NCBI GenBank assembly: GCA_964348185.1
Contig: CAYGBW010000028.1
Location: forward strand, 1-30,300
Direction: 5' to 3'
DNA: 30,300 bases
From: CAYGBW01 sp964348185
GTDB lineage: Bacteria > Desulfobacterota > BSN033 > WVXP01
Shown: positions 6,387 to 14,534 of the stretch, one piece after another
How the letters are laid out: every line of letters begins with the position of its first letter
How positions within the stretch are numbered: position 1 is the stretch's first letter
Translations under genes and position numbers: made by a program
Notes under the pieces: generated by a model
Told to the model about the DNA's origin: nothing
The model's input: the letters and a program-made list of their open reading frames with translations, nothing else
Databases searched by the model: none

Positions 6387-8297
6387 ATGAAGATCAACAC
6401 GAGAGAGGGTTTGGACGAACTCAGAAAAGAAGGTTTAAGGTCTCTGTATCCAGATAAGCCAAAGATAACCATTGGGATGGCAACGTGCGGCATCGCGACG
6501 GGCGGGAGAAGAGTTTTTGATGCCATCTCTGAAGAGGCTGAAAAGAGAAAACTCGATCTGGTGATCTCTCAGACCGGCTGTATCGGTTTCTGTCAGAAAG
6601 AACCCCTTGTCGACATTCTCAGTCCCGGAAGGGAGCGTATCTATTATAAGGAGATGACCCCTGAGAAGGCCGTTCAGCTCTTGGATGAGTCTATGCTAGC
6701 GAAGGCCAAGCAGGATTGGGCGCTGTTTCGCATGGATGGGGAAGAGAATCTTGTCGAAGACAAAAGGATTAGCTATGTCGAAAGCGATTCCAGGTTAGTG
6801 GATAACAGGATTCCCTTTTACAAGGAGTTGCCTTTTTTTGAGAAGCAGGGCAAGGTAGCTTTGCGAAATTGTGGTTTCATCGATTCAGAAAGAATAGAGG
6901 AATACATCGCTAAAGGAGGGTATTATGTCCTCCTCAAGGTTCTGACGGAAATGAACCCAGACGAGGTCATTGAGGAGGTCAAACGATCAGGGCTTCGAGG
7001 CCGGGGAGGAGGAGGGTTTCCCACTGGGCTGAAATGGGCCTCGTGCCGCAAGGCCACGGGAGCGCCAAAATATATTATATGCAATGCGGATGAGGGAGAC
7101 CCCGGGGCTTATATGGATAGAAGTATTTTAGAAGGCGATCCCCACAGCGTTATCGAGGGAATGATTATTGGAGCTTATGCGATTGACGCTCATGAGGGCT
7201 TTATCTATGTGAGGAATGAGTATCCTCTCGCTATCCAAAAGCTTAGAATTGCTCTGACTCAGGCCGAGCAGTATGGTCTGGTAGGCGAAGATATTCTAGG
7301 CACGGGCTTTCACTTCAACATAAAGATCAATCGGGGAGGCGGTGCCTTTGTGTGTGGAGAGTCGACGGCTCTTATGGCTTCCCTTGAAGGGAAGGTGGGG
7401 GAACCGAGGGCAAAATACGTTCACACTGTAGAAAAGGGGCTGTGGGAGCGACCGAGTAACCTCAACAATGTGGAAACCTGGGCCAACGTCCCTGCGATTA
7501 TGGCTCGGGGGGCTGATTGGTTTTCCTCCATAGGAACGGAAAAGAGCAAGGGGACAAAGGTTTTCTCTCTGGTTGGGAACATTAATAACACGGGTCTCGT
7601 TGAAGTTCCTATGGGAGTCAGCCTTCGCGAGATCATCTATGATATTGGCGGAGGAATCCCAGGCGGAAAGATGTTCAAGGCAGTCCAGACGGGGGGGCCC
7701 TCAGGGGGTTGCATCCCTGGGGAACTGATAGATTTGCCCGTGGACTTCGATCAGCTCAGCGAGGCTGGTTCCATGATGGGCTCGGGCGGCATGATCGTCA
7801 TGGACGAGAACACATGCATGGTCGATGTGGCCAAGTACTTTGTTCATTTCCTCCAGGAAGAGTCGTGTGGCAAGTGTGTACCCTGTCGAGAAGGCATTAA
7901 ACGGATGTATGAGATTCTTGAAGACGTTACGACAGGAAAAGGAAAGCAGGGAGATATAGAGCTTCTGGAAGAAATTGGCTTTATCCTGAAGGAAGGGGCC
8001 CTCTGTGCGTTGGGATCAACAGCTGCCAATCCCGTCCTCAGTACCATCAAGTATTTTCGACAAGAGTACGATGCCCATATCAGAGACAAGAGATGCTCGG
8101 CTGGAGTCTGTGGCGAACTCGTCACCTATTCGATCGATCCGGAAAGATGTACCGGATGCGGTCGCTGTGTGAAGGCTTGTCCGGTAGAGGCAATTGATGG
8201 GGAGAAGAAGCAGCCTCACCGCCTGGACCTGAAAAAGTGCATTAAATGCGACTCGTGCTTTGAAGTCTGCAAGTTCGACGCCGTTCTTCGTCAATAG
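6387..8297 (+). CDS. NuoF/HndC-like NAD(H)-binding flavoprotein with ferredoxin domains
   Basis: This 636-residue protein has three parts. Residues 1-120 form a thioredoxin-like [2Fe-2S] domain (ATCGIATGG and SQTGCIGFCQ). The core is the NuoF FMN/NADH domain, with GLRGRGGGGFPTGLKW near residue 202, NADEGDPGAYMDR after it, and the SLBB segment. ESCGKCVPCREG near residue 494 supplies [4Fe-4S] ligands. The C-terminus adds two ferredoxin motifs (CTGCGRCVKACPVEAI and CIKCDSCFEVCKFDAV). This layout is that of subunits of NAD-dependent bifurcating hydrogenases and formate dehydrogenases, longer than plain complex I NuoF. It is the predicted NAD(H) site of the operon, and the only NuoF with an intact FMN/NADH domain in the window. 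Confidence 0.95.
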   Translation: MKINTREGLDELRKEGLRSLYPDKPKITIGMATCGIATGGRRVFDAISEEAEKRKLDLVISQTGCIGFCQKEPLVDILSPGRERIYYKEMTPEKAVQLLDESMLAKAKQDWALFRMDGEENLVEDKRISYVESDSRLVDNRIPFYKELPFFEKQGKVALRNCGFIDSERIEEYIAKGGYYVLLKVLTEMNPDEVIEEVKRSGLRGRGGGGFPTGLKWASCRKATGAPKYIICNADEGDPGAYMDRSILEGDPHSVIEGMIIGAYAIDAHEGFIYVRNEYPLAIQKLRIALTQAEQYGLVGEDILGTGFHFNIKINRGGGAFVCGESTALMASLEGKVGEPRAKYVHTVEKGLWERPSNLNNVETWANVPAIMARGADWFSSIGTEKSKGTKVFSLVGNINNTGLVEVPMGVSLREIIYDIGGGIPGGKMFKAVQTGGPSGGCIPGELIDLPVDFDQLSEAGSMMGSGGMIVMDENTCMVDVAKYFVHFLQEESCGKCVPCREGIKRMYEILEDVTTGKGKQGDIELLEEIGFILKEGALCALGSTAANPVLSTIKYFRQEYDAHIRDKRCSAGVCGELVTYSIDPERCTGCGRCVKACPVEAIDGEKKQPHRLDLKKCIKCDSCFEVCKFDAVLRQ

Positions 8298-8315
8298 ACA
8301 GTGGAGGTCCTATCG

Positions 8316-8975
8316 GTGATTACGCTGACCATCGACGGAAGGGAGATCGGAGCTGGAGAAGGTTGGACCGTGTTACAGGCCGCTCAAAATGTGGGCATTG
8401 AAATTCCCACGCTCTGTTACCATGAAGTCCTGTCGGCATCTGGTGCATGCCGCCTCTGTAGCGTGGAGGTCACGACAAAGAGAGGTCGAAACCGCGTCGT
8501 CACGTCATGCCTGTATCCCGTTGAAGAAGGTTTGAGTGTTCAGACCAATTCTGGAAGGATCAAAAGGCTTCGAAAGGGGTTGATGGAATTGCTTCTCGCC
8601 CGGTGTCCCAATTCCGAAAGAATCAGGGATATGGCAGGGCAATTTGGTATCACAGAACCGAGGTATCGGTTGGAACAGGAAGAGTGCATCCTATGCGGCC
8701 TGTGTGTCAGAGTCTGCCATGAGATTTCTGAAGCCAATGCCATAAGTGCCGTCAACCGGGGAATCAAAAAAGAAATCGCTCCTCCCTTTTGTGAACTGGC
8801 CGAAACGTGCACAGGTTGTGGAGGGTGCGCCTATGTCTGCCCGACAGGGGCTATTCGGATAGAGGACAACAAGATCCGGTTAGGAAGCAAGGTCTTTAGA
8901 GACCTGTCGCCCGGGGAAGTGAAAAAGATAGAAAAGACGTTCAAGAGCCAACAGAAAGACACGGCGAAGGGATAA
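8316..8975 (+). CDS. HoxU/NuoG-N-like [2Fe-2S]/[4Fe-4S] ferredoxin subunit
   Basis: This 219-residue protein resembles HoxU and the N-terminal part of NuoG and HndD. A plant-type [2Fe-2S] domain comes first (TLCYHEVLSASGACRLCSVEV, with a fourth Cys in VTSCLYPVEEG). Two [4Fe-4S] motifs follow (CILCGLCVRVCHE and CTGCGGCAYVCPTGAI). The His-ligated cluster motif HxxxCxxC between them in NuoG is not present (LLARCPNSERIRD). GTG at 8316 is chosen because GGAGG lies eight bases upstream and the domain begins with ITLTIDGREI; an in-frame GTG at 8301 lies upstream of that RBS. It likely wires the NuoEF-like flavoprotein to the FdhA and FrhB-like subunits. Confidence 0.9.
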   Translation: MITLTIDGREIGAGEGWTVLQAAQNVGIEIPTLCYHEVLSASGACRLCSVEVTTKRGRNRVVTSCLYPVEEGLSVQTNSGRIKRLRKGLMELLLARCPNSERIRDMAGQFGITEPRYRLEQEECILCGLCVRVCHEISEANAISAVNRGIKKEIAPPFCELAETCTGCGGCAYVCPTGAIRIEDNKIRLGSKVFRDLSPGEVKKIEKTFKSQQKDTAKG

Positions 8976-8981
8976 AGGGGA

Positions 8982-9800
8982 ATGGAAGGTTTAGAAAAGG
9001 GAAAAGCCCAGATTGTGGAACTGCTGACCAAGGACACCATTGCCGGATTCCTGGCTCTGAGAACGGTAGACGGCCATCCGATTCCCTATCTATTCACAAG
9101 GCCAGAGGAAATTGACGAACTCTATCTCGGAGAAGTGCGCTATCCCCTCACAAAGCTCTTGATCAGACTGGTCCGAAAGTATCCGGACAACACCTTCGGT
9201 ATTTTCGCCCGGGCCTGTGATGAACGGTCTTTGATTGAACTCTACAAGAATCAGCAACTCGATTCTGAAAAGGTGACCTTCTTGGGGGTGGCCTGTTCAG
9301 AAGAGCTCGCCGAAAAGTGTGAGTGCTTCCTTCCCTATCCCTCCCGCATTGATATTGGCCAGAAGGTGGAGCGTCAGGATGATCCTGTCAGAGTCAGAGA
9401 AATCGAGGCCATGCCAGAAGCGGAGAGATTCCGGTACTGGATGGACCAGTTCACCAAATGCATCAAGTGCTACGGGTGTCGCGATATCTGCCCGGTCTGC
9501 TTCTGCCCATCCTGCACCCTTGAAGACCATAATCTCGTTAGGCTGGGAGGCATGCCCCCTCAAATACCCATTTTCCATCTCGTTCGGGCGATGCACATGG
9601 CGGACCGATGCATCGACTGCGGCCTGTGCGAAGCGGCATGTCCAGCCGATATCCCTTTGCGAACCCTTTATCGGAAAGTGAGGGAGACGGTGAAGGATCT
9701 TTTTGACTATCTACCGGGAGAAAACGTCGACGATCTTCCTCCCCTTGAGGCCTTGGGGGACGGAACCTTTGAGATTTGTAGCACCTGTAGAGAGAAGTGA
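8982..9800 (+). CDS. FrhB/FdhB-like iron-sulfur protein
   Basis: This 272-residue protein has an N-terminal half resembling the FrhB/FdhB beta-subunit family (KDTIAGFLALRT, FGIFARACDERSLIELY, VTFLGVAC) and a cysteine-rich C-terminal half. The latter has CIKCYGCRDICPVCFCPSC and CIDCGLCEAACPADIPLRTLYRK, enough for two [4Fe-4S] clusters with extra cysteines, and it ends in CSTC. Related proteins occur beside formate dehydrogenase and hdr genes, where they probably carry electrons between FdhA and HdrA. It starts six bases after the previous stop and its own TGA stop adjoins the start region of fdhA. That TGA shows that UGA is an ordinary stop in this operon. Flavin binding is possible from the family but not demonstrable here. 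Confidence 0.8.
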   Translation: MEGLEKGKAQIVELLTKDTIAGFLALRTVDGHPIPYLFTRPEEIDELYLGEVRYPLTKLLIRLVRKYPDNTFGIFARACDERSLIELYKNQQLDSEKVTFLGVACSEELAEKCECFLPYPSRIDIGQKVERQDDPVRVREIEAMPEAERFRYWMDQFTKCIKCYGCRDICPVCFCPSCTLEDHNLVRLGGMPPQIPIFHLVRAMHMADRCIDCGLCEAACPADIPLRTLYRKVRETVKDLFDYLPGENVDDLPPLEALGDGTFEICSTCREK

Positions 9801-9808
9801 GGTTGGTG

Positions 9809-11854
9809 GTGGAATACAGAACCGTACAGACGACTTGTACCTACTGTGGATGTGGATGTGGACTCCTGTTGGAGGTCATGGATGAGGGGCTGGTGGGAAC
9901 CTTGCCCATGAAAACCCACCCCATCAGTGAAGGGACCCTTTGTATAAAAGGCTGGAGGGTTCACGAATTTGTGGAAAACGATACAAGGCTCGCTAGCCCT
10001 TTGGGGAGAAAAAACGGGGGTTTTGAAGCGTTAGACTGGGAGGAAACCATGGGACGGGTGGCTTCCCGCCTCACAGAAATACGCGACAAATTCGGGCCAG
10101 GTAGCATCGCGGGCCTGACCTCAGCAAAATGCACCAATGAGGAGAACTATCTCTTCCAGAAGTGGATGCGCGCGGTTGTGGGAACCAACAACGTCGACCA
10201 CTGTGCCCGTCTCTGACACTCCTCCACCGTGGCTGGTCTAGCCCGGGCTTTTGGCAGTGGTGCCATGACCAACTCGACCCCGGAGATCGAGGATGCAGAC
10301 TGTATCCTGATCACCGGGTCCAACACCTCCGAGGCCCACCCTTTGGTCGCGCGCCGGGTTTTCCGGGCCAAGGAGAGGGGAGCCAGGCTGATTGTGATCG
10401 AGCCCCGTCGAATCCAGATCGCTCAGGTTGCCGATATTCATGTCCGCAACAGGCCAGGGTCAGATGTTGCCTGGATCAATGGTCTCATGCACATCATCAT
10501 TAAGGAGGGATGGGAGGACAGGGAGTTTATTGCCCAGCGGACCGAAGGATTTGAGGAACTCAGGAAAGCGGTCGACGCCTTCCCTCCCGAACGGGCGGCC
10601 GAGATATCGGGAATCTCTCCCGCGGATCTGAGAAGGATCGCCGAGACATTTGCAAAAGCGCCGAAAGCGAGCATTCTCTACGCCATGGGCATCACCCAGC
10701 ATACCTCGGGAACGGACAACGTCCTGTCTCTGGCGAACCTGGCCATGCTCACCGGGAATCTGGGCCGACCGGGCACAGGGGTCAATCCCCTACGGGGCCA
10801 GAACAACGTGCAGGGGGCCTGCGATATGGGGGGGCTCCCCAATGTGTATCCCGGCTACCAGAGTGTAACAGACGAGGGCGTGGCCAAGAAATTCGAGGAG
10901 GCTTGGGGGGTTAAGCTTGACCGCAAGGTGGGTCTCACAATCCCAGAGATGGTTTCTGCCATTGAGGAGGGAAGCGTGAAGGCCATGTACATTCTGGGTG
11001 AAAACCCCCTCCTCAGCGACCCGGATATCGACCATCTCGAAGGGGCTATCAGGAAACTCGATTTCTTGGTGGTTCAGGATATCTTCATGACAGAGACGGC
11101 AAAGCTCGCCCATGTGGTGCTTCCTGGAGTGAGTTTTGCAGAAAAGGATGGAACGTTCACAGCCACGGATCGGAGGGTCCAGCGAGTCAGGAAGGCAATC
11201 GATCCCCTGGGCGACGCCAGACCCGACTGGGAAATCCTCTGTGATCTCGCCCGGAGGATGGGGGGAAAGGGGTTTGAGTTCTCTTCTCCCAAGGAGGTTC
11301 TCGATGAAGTCGCCAGCGTGACGCCCATCTATGAGGGAATAAGCTGGGAAAGAATCGCTGGAGGGGGTCTTCAGTGGCCATGCAGGTCCCCTGAAGACCC
11401 GGGGACCCCTTATCTTCACAAGGACCGGTTTTCCAAGGGCAAGGGGACCTTTCACCCGATTGCCTACCGGGAACCGGCAGAACTTCCCGATGAGCAGTTC
11501 CCCTTTATCTTGACCACGGGCCGGATGGGATTTCATTTCCATACGGGAACCATGACCCGGATCTCTCCTGGGCTGCAAAGAGAGACGGAAACGGCTTACA
11601 TGGAGATCCACCCGGAAGATGCAGAAAGGCTTGAGATTGGTGAAGGTGAGGCAATTCGGGTCACCTCGAGGCGCGGAACGATCGAGATCAAAGCCACCGT
11701 GACGGATCGGGCTGACCGGGGTGTGGTTTTCATCCCTTTCCACTTCGTGGAAGCGGCGGCCAACCGTCTGACCAATACGGCCTTTGATCCGATTGCCAAG
11801 ATCCCTGAATACAAGGTCTGCGCAGTGAGGATCGAGAAGCTGGTCAATCCATAG
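9809..11854 (+). CDS. fdhA: Formate dehydrogenase catalytic subunit, selenoprotein (Sec136)
   Basis: The 681-residue Mo/W-bis-MGD enzyme interconverts formate and CO2. An in-frame TGA at 10214-10216 lies at the catalytic position, in VDHCARLUHSSTVAGLA, and the frame continues to TAG at 11852-11854. [4Fe-4S] ligands are Cys10, Cys13 and Cys17 (CTYCGCGC) and the Cys of TLCIKG. The FDH signature TGRMGFHFHTGTMTR lies near the C-terminal domain. A strong SECIS-like hairpin follows the TGA (10227-10246). The start is uncertain: GTG 9809 has GAGG six bases upstream and suits the family's short N-terminus; GTG 9797 and 9806 are alternatives. No signal peptide, so cytoplasmic. Neighbours imply coupling to NAD(H) and HdrABC. 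Confidence 0.95.
10217..10246 (+). promoter_or_regulatory. SECIS-like hairpin of fdhA
   Basis: CCG (10227-10229) and GGCT (10231-10234) pair with AGCC (10240-10243) and CGG (10244-10246), leaving T10230 as a bulge and GGTCT as the loop. From memory, the E. coli fdhF SECIS has a loop of AGGUCU, a bulged U, and its GG at bases 19-20 after the UGA; here the GG falls at the same distance. This is the expected SelB recognition element. Confidence 0.85.
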
Positions 11855-11888
11855 CAAGAATCGTCCAAGATGAAACGAGAGGAGAGGT

Positions 11889-13883
11889 ATGGCAAGAATC
11901 GGCGTATTCATCTGTCACTGAGGGACCAACATAGCGTCCATGGTGGACGTTAAGCGTGTGGTTGAAGGGGCGAAAAGGCTTCCCGGTGTCGTTCACGCGG
12001 AGGATCTTCAGTACAGCTGTTCAGATCTAGGCCAGGGAGCCATCAAGGAGGCGATAAGGCAGCACAATTTGGATCGGGTCGTTGTCTCTTCTTGCAGTCC
12101 CCGGATGCATGAGGTGACCTTTCAGAATTGCATCGCTTCGGAAGGGTTGAACCGCTACATGTTCGAGATGGGAAACATTCGGGAGCAGTGTGCCTGGGTT
12201 CATACAGACCGAGAAAAGGCGACTCGAAAGGCCGAACAACTGACCGCGATGGCCATTTGGAAGGCGGCCCGGTTGGAACCCCTGGAGCCTCTGAAGTCTC
12301 CGGTAGAGAAAAGGGCCCTGGTGATCGGCGGTGGAATCTCAGGAATCCAGGCGGCTCTGGATTTGAGTCAGGCTGGCTACCCGGTGACGATGGTGGAGAG
12401 GCTTCCGACGATCGGGGGAAGGATGGCTCAGCTCGAGAAGACCTTCCCCACCCTCGACTGTTCCGCCTGAATTCTCACACCGCGGATGACGGAGTCATCC
12501 CAGGACGAAAGAATTAAGATAATGACTTACTCAGAGGTGGTGGATGTTAAGGGGTTTGTGGGGAACTTTGACGTCACCATCCGGAAAAAGGCTCGCTACA
12601 TCGACGAAGGCAAGTGCACGGGGTGTGGTCAGTGCATTGAGAAATGTCTGACCCTAGCGGCCAACGAGTGGGAGTTAGGACTTGGGAAACGGAAAGCGGT
12701 CTATAAACCCTTTGCCCAGGCAGTCCCCAATGTTCCGGTTATTGACCCTGAAATCTGCGGGCACTTTACCACGGGGCTGTGCAGCGTCTGTTCCAAGGTC
12801 TGTGAGGCCGATGCCATTGACTATGAGCAGAAAGACGAATATATCACGGAGAAATTCGGAACCATCACGATGGCCACGGGCTTCGACCAGTTCGACACCC
12901 GTGCCTATGAAGAGTACGGTGGAGGGCGATTCAAAGACGTCATCACGGGCCTCCATTTGGAACGAATGCTCGAAAGCTCAGGCCCCACGGGGGGACACGT
13001 GATTCGTCCCTCCAATTACAAAGAGGCCAAGCACGTGGTTTTCGTTCAGTGTGCCGGGTCGAGGGACGAGTCCAAGGGAATGCCTTACTGCTCAAGGATC
13101 TGCTGCATGTACACGGCCAAACAGGCCATCTTGCTGAAAGACCACGTCCCTGACAGCCAGTCCTATATTTTCTATATCGACATCAGGACGCCCGGAAAGG
13201 GCTATGAAGAATTCTACAAGAAAGCCCAGAGGGAGGCGGGGGCAATCTATATCCGGGGCCGGGTGTCCAAGATCTATCAGAAGGGGGACCAATTGATCGT
13301 TCGGGGGGCAGACACGCTGACCGGAGAGCAGGTCGAGGTGGAGGCGGATCTGGTGGTCCTGGCGGCGGCGGCTGTTCCAAGGGACGGGGCCAAGGAAATG
13401 GCCAAGATGGTCAATATTCCGCACGATGCCTATGGATTCTTTTCAGAGGCCCATCCCAAGCTCCAGCCTGTAGAGAGCGTGACCAAAGGGGTTTACCTAG
13501 CCGGGGCCTGCCAGTTTCCCAAGGACGTGCCCGATTCGGTAGCCATGGCAGGGGCGGCAGCTATCAAGGCCTGCTCCATCCTGTCTCGAGATGAACTGAC
13601 CATCGACCCGAAGATTGCCTACGTGGAGGTCGATATCTGCAGTGGATGCCTGAACTGTCTCCAGGTCTGCCCATTTGATGCCATTCGAACCGAGGTGGTG
13701 AGTGAAAGGCAGGTGGCCAGTATTGTTGAGTCCCTATGCCACGGTTGCGGAAACTGTGCCTCAACTTGTCGAACCAAGGCGGCGAATGTGAGGGGGTTCT
13801 CCGATGATCAGATTTATGCGCAGATCTGCGCTCCCTTCTCAGCCTCATCAGTCGAGGAGAAAACCGGTGAAGGTTCTAAATAG
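11889..13883 (+). CDS. hdrA: Heterodisulfide reductase subunit A with two selenocysteines (Sec11, Sec194)
   Basis: Read through two in-frame TGAs, the protein has 664 residues, normal for full-length HdrA, the FAD subunit thought to bifurcate electrons. TGA 11919-11921 lies in MARIGVFICHUGTNIA (family: FICHCGTNI). TGA 12468-12470 lies in FPTLDCSAUILTPRM (family: CSACILTPKM). Conserved features continue on both sides: SCSPRMHEVTFQNC, the FAD motif VIGGGISGIQAALDLSQAG near residue 145, an inserted ferredoxin domain (CTGCGQCIEKCL), VQCAGSRDE, and two C-terminal [4Fe-4S] motifs (CSGCLNCLQVCPFDAI and CHGCGNCASTCRTKA). Start ATG follows GGAGAGG. A naive annotation would give two broken proteins and lose the N-terminus. 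Each TGA is followed by a SECIS-like hairpin. Confidence 0.93.
11922..11949 (+). promoter_or_regulatory. SECIS-like hairpin after Sec11 of hdrA
   Basis: CGTCC (11935-11939) pairs perfectly with GGACG (11945-11949) around the loop ATGGT. The loop GG falls 21-22 bases after the TGA, as in the second hdrA hairpin. Confidence 0.75.
12471..12500 (+). promoter_or_regulatory. SECIS-like hairpin after Sec194 of hdrA
   Basis: GGATGAC (12484-12490) pairs perfectly with GTCATCC (12494-12500), closing a GGA loop; opening the top pair gives a five-base loop CGGAG. The GG again lies 21-22 bases after the TGA. Confidence 0.8.
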
Positions 13884-14445
13884 TCGGGAAGGGGTTCACG
13901 ATTTCAGGGACGAAATTCTCTCCCTCAGTGGAGAGGACGCATCCCACTGCGTCCAGTGTGGCAAGTGCACAGCCAGCTGCCCCATTGCCCCGGAGATGGA
14001 CTTGAAACCGAGCCAGGTTCTCCGGCATATTCAGGTCAATTCGAGGAAACGGGTTCTGGAGTGTTCAACCCTCTGGCTCTGTGCGTCTTGTGAGACCTGT
14101 TCATTTCGGTGTCCGGAAAAGATCGAAATCGCCACCATTATGGATGCGCTCAGAAAGGTGGCTGTTGAGGAAGGCCTGGCAACCGGTGAAAAGGAGATTG
14201 TGGCTTTTGACAGGATCTTTCTCGATTCCATTGAGCGGCACGGTCGGGTTTACGAGCTGGAACTGGTTTTGCGCCACAACCTGGCCGCTCGTCAACCCCT
14301 AAAGGATGCCCACCTGGGTCCCCTGATGCTGGGGAAGGGAAAACTCAGCCTTCTCGCCCACAGAATCAAAGAACGGGCAACGATCAGAGAGATTTTCCAA
14401 CAGAGTCGGAGGTTCTTGGAGAAACCGGGCAGGTCAGCTGAATAA
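13867..14445 (+). CDS. hdrC: Heterodisulfide reductase subunit C
   Basis: This 192-residue protein is the HdrC electron-transfer subunit that carries two [4Fe-4S] clusters from HdrA to HdrB. The two motifs are CVQCGKCTASCPIAP and CASCETCSFRCPEKI. The start is GTG 13867, because GAGGAG lies just upstream (13855-13860) and the family begins near VKVLNSREGV. This start overlaps the end of hdrA by 17 bases, implying translational coupling. An in-frame ATG at 13804 would add 21 residues that merely overlap hdrA. The C-terminal helical region is basic and of family-typical length. Confidence 0.93.
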   Translation: MKVLNSREGVHDFRDEILSLSGEDASHCVQCGKCTASCPIAPEMDLKPSQVLRHIQVNSRKRVLECSTLWLCASCETCSFRCPEKIEIATIMDALRKVAVEEGLATGEKEIVAFDRIFLDSIERHGRVYELELVLRHNLAARQPLKDAHLGPLMLGKGKLSLLAHRIKERATIREIFQQSRRFLEKPGRSAE

Positions 14446-14480
14446 CGGCCAGTCTATCTTTGAGCCAAAGCATTTGACAG

Positions 14481-14496
14481 GAAAACAAGGGTTTTC
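14481..14496 (+). promoter_or_regulatory. Intercistronic hairpin between hdrC and hdrB
   Basis: GAAAAC pairs perfectly with GTTTTC around an AAGG loop. A TTGACA hexamer (14474-14479) lies just before it, without a good -10 partner. The hairpin may adjust the hdrB message level or may be incidental. Confidence 0.35.
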
Positions 14497-14534
14497 GATA
14501 GCCTATGGCGAACCGAGTTACTGAGGAAGGTGCG

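Noticed and set aside
10147..10503. fdhA as a pseudogene or two genes split at 10214-10216
   Set aside because: The TGA is at the catalytic Sec column, sequence on both sides fits one FDH, and a SECIS-like hairpin follows.
10790..11911. Minus-strand ORF of 373 residues
   Set aside because: It is the complement of fdhA, with low-complexity His/Arg/Pro-rich content and no recognisable domain.
11940..12470. hdrA as two separate ORFs starting at 11940 and 12486
   Set aside because: Both lie in one frame with the true start at 11889; the joins fall exactly on conserved cysteine positions and the total length is normal for HdrA.
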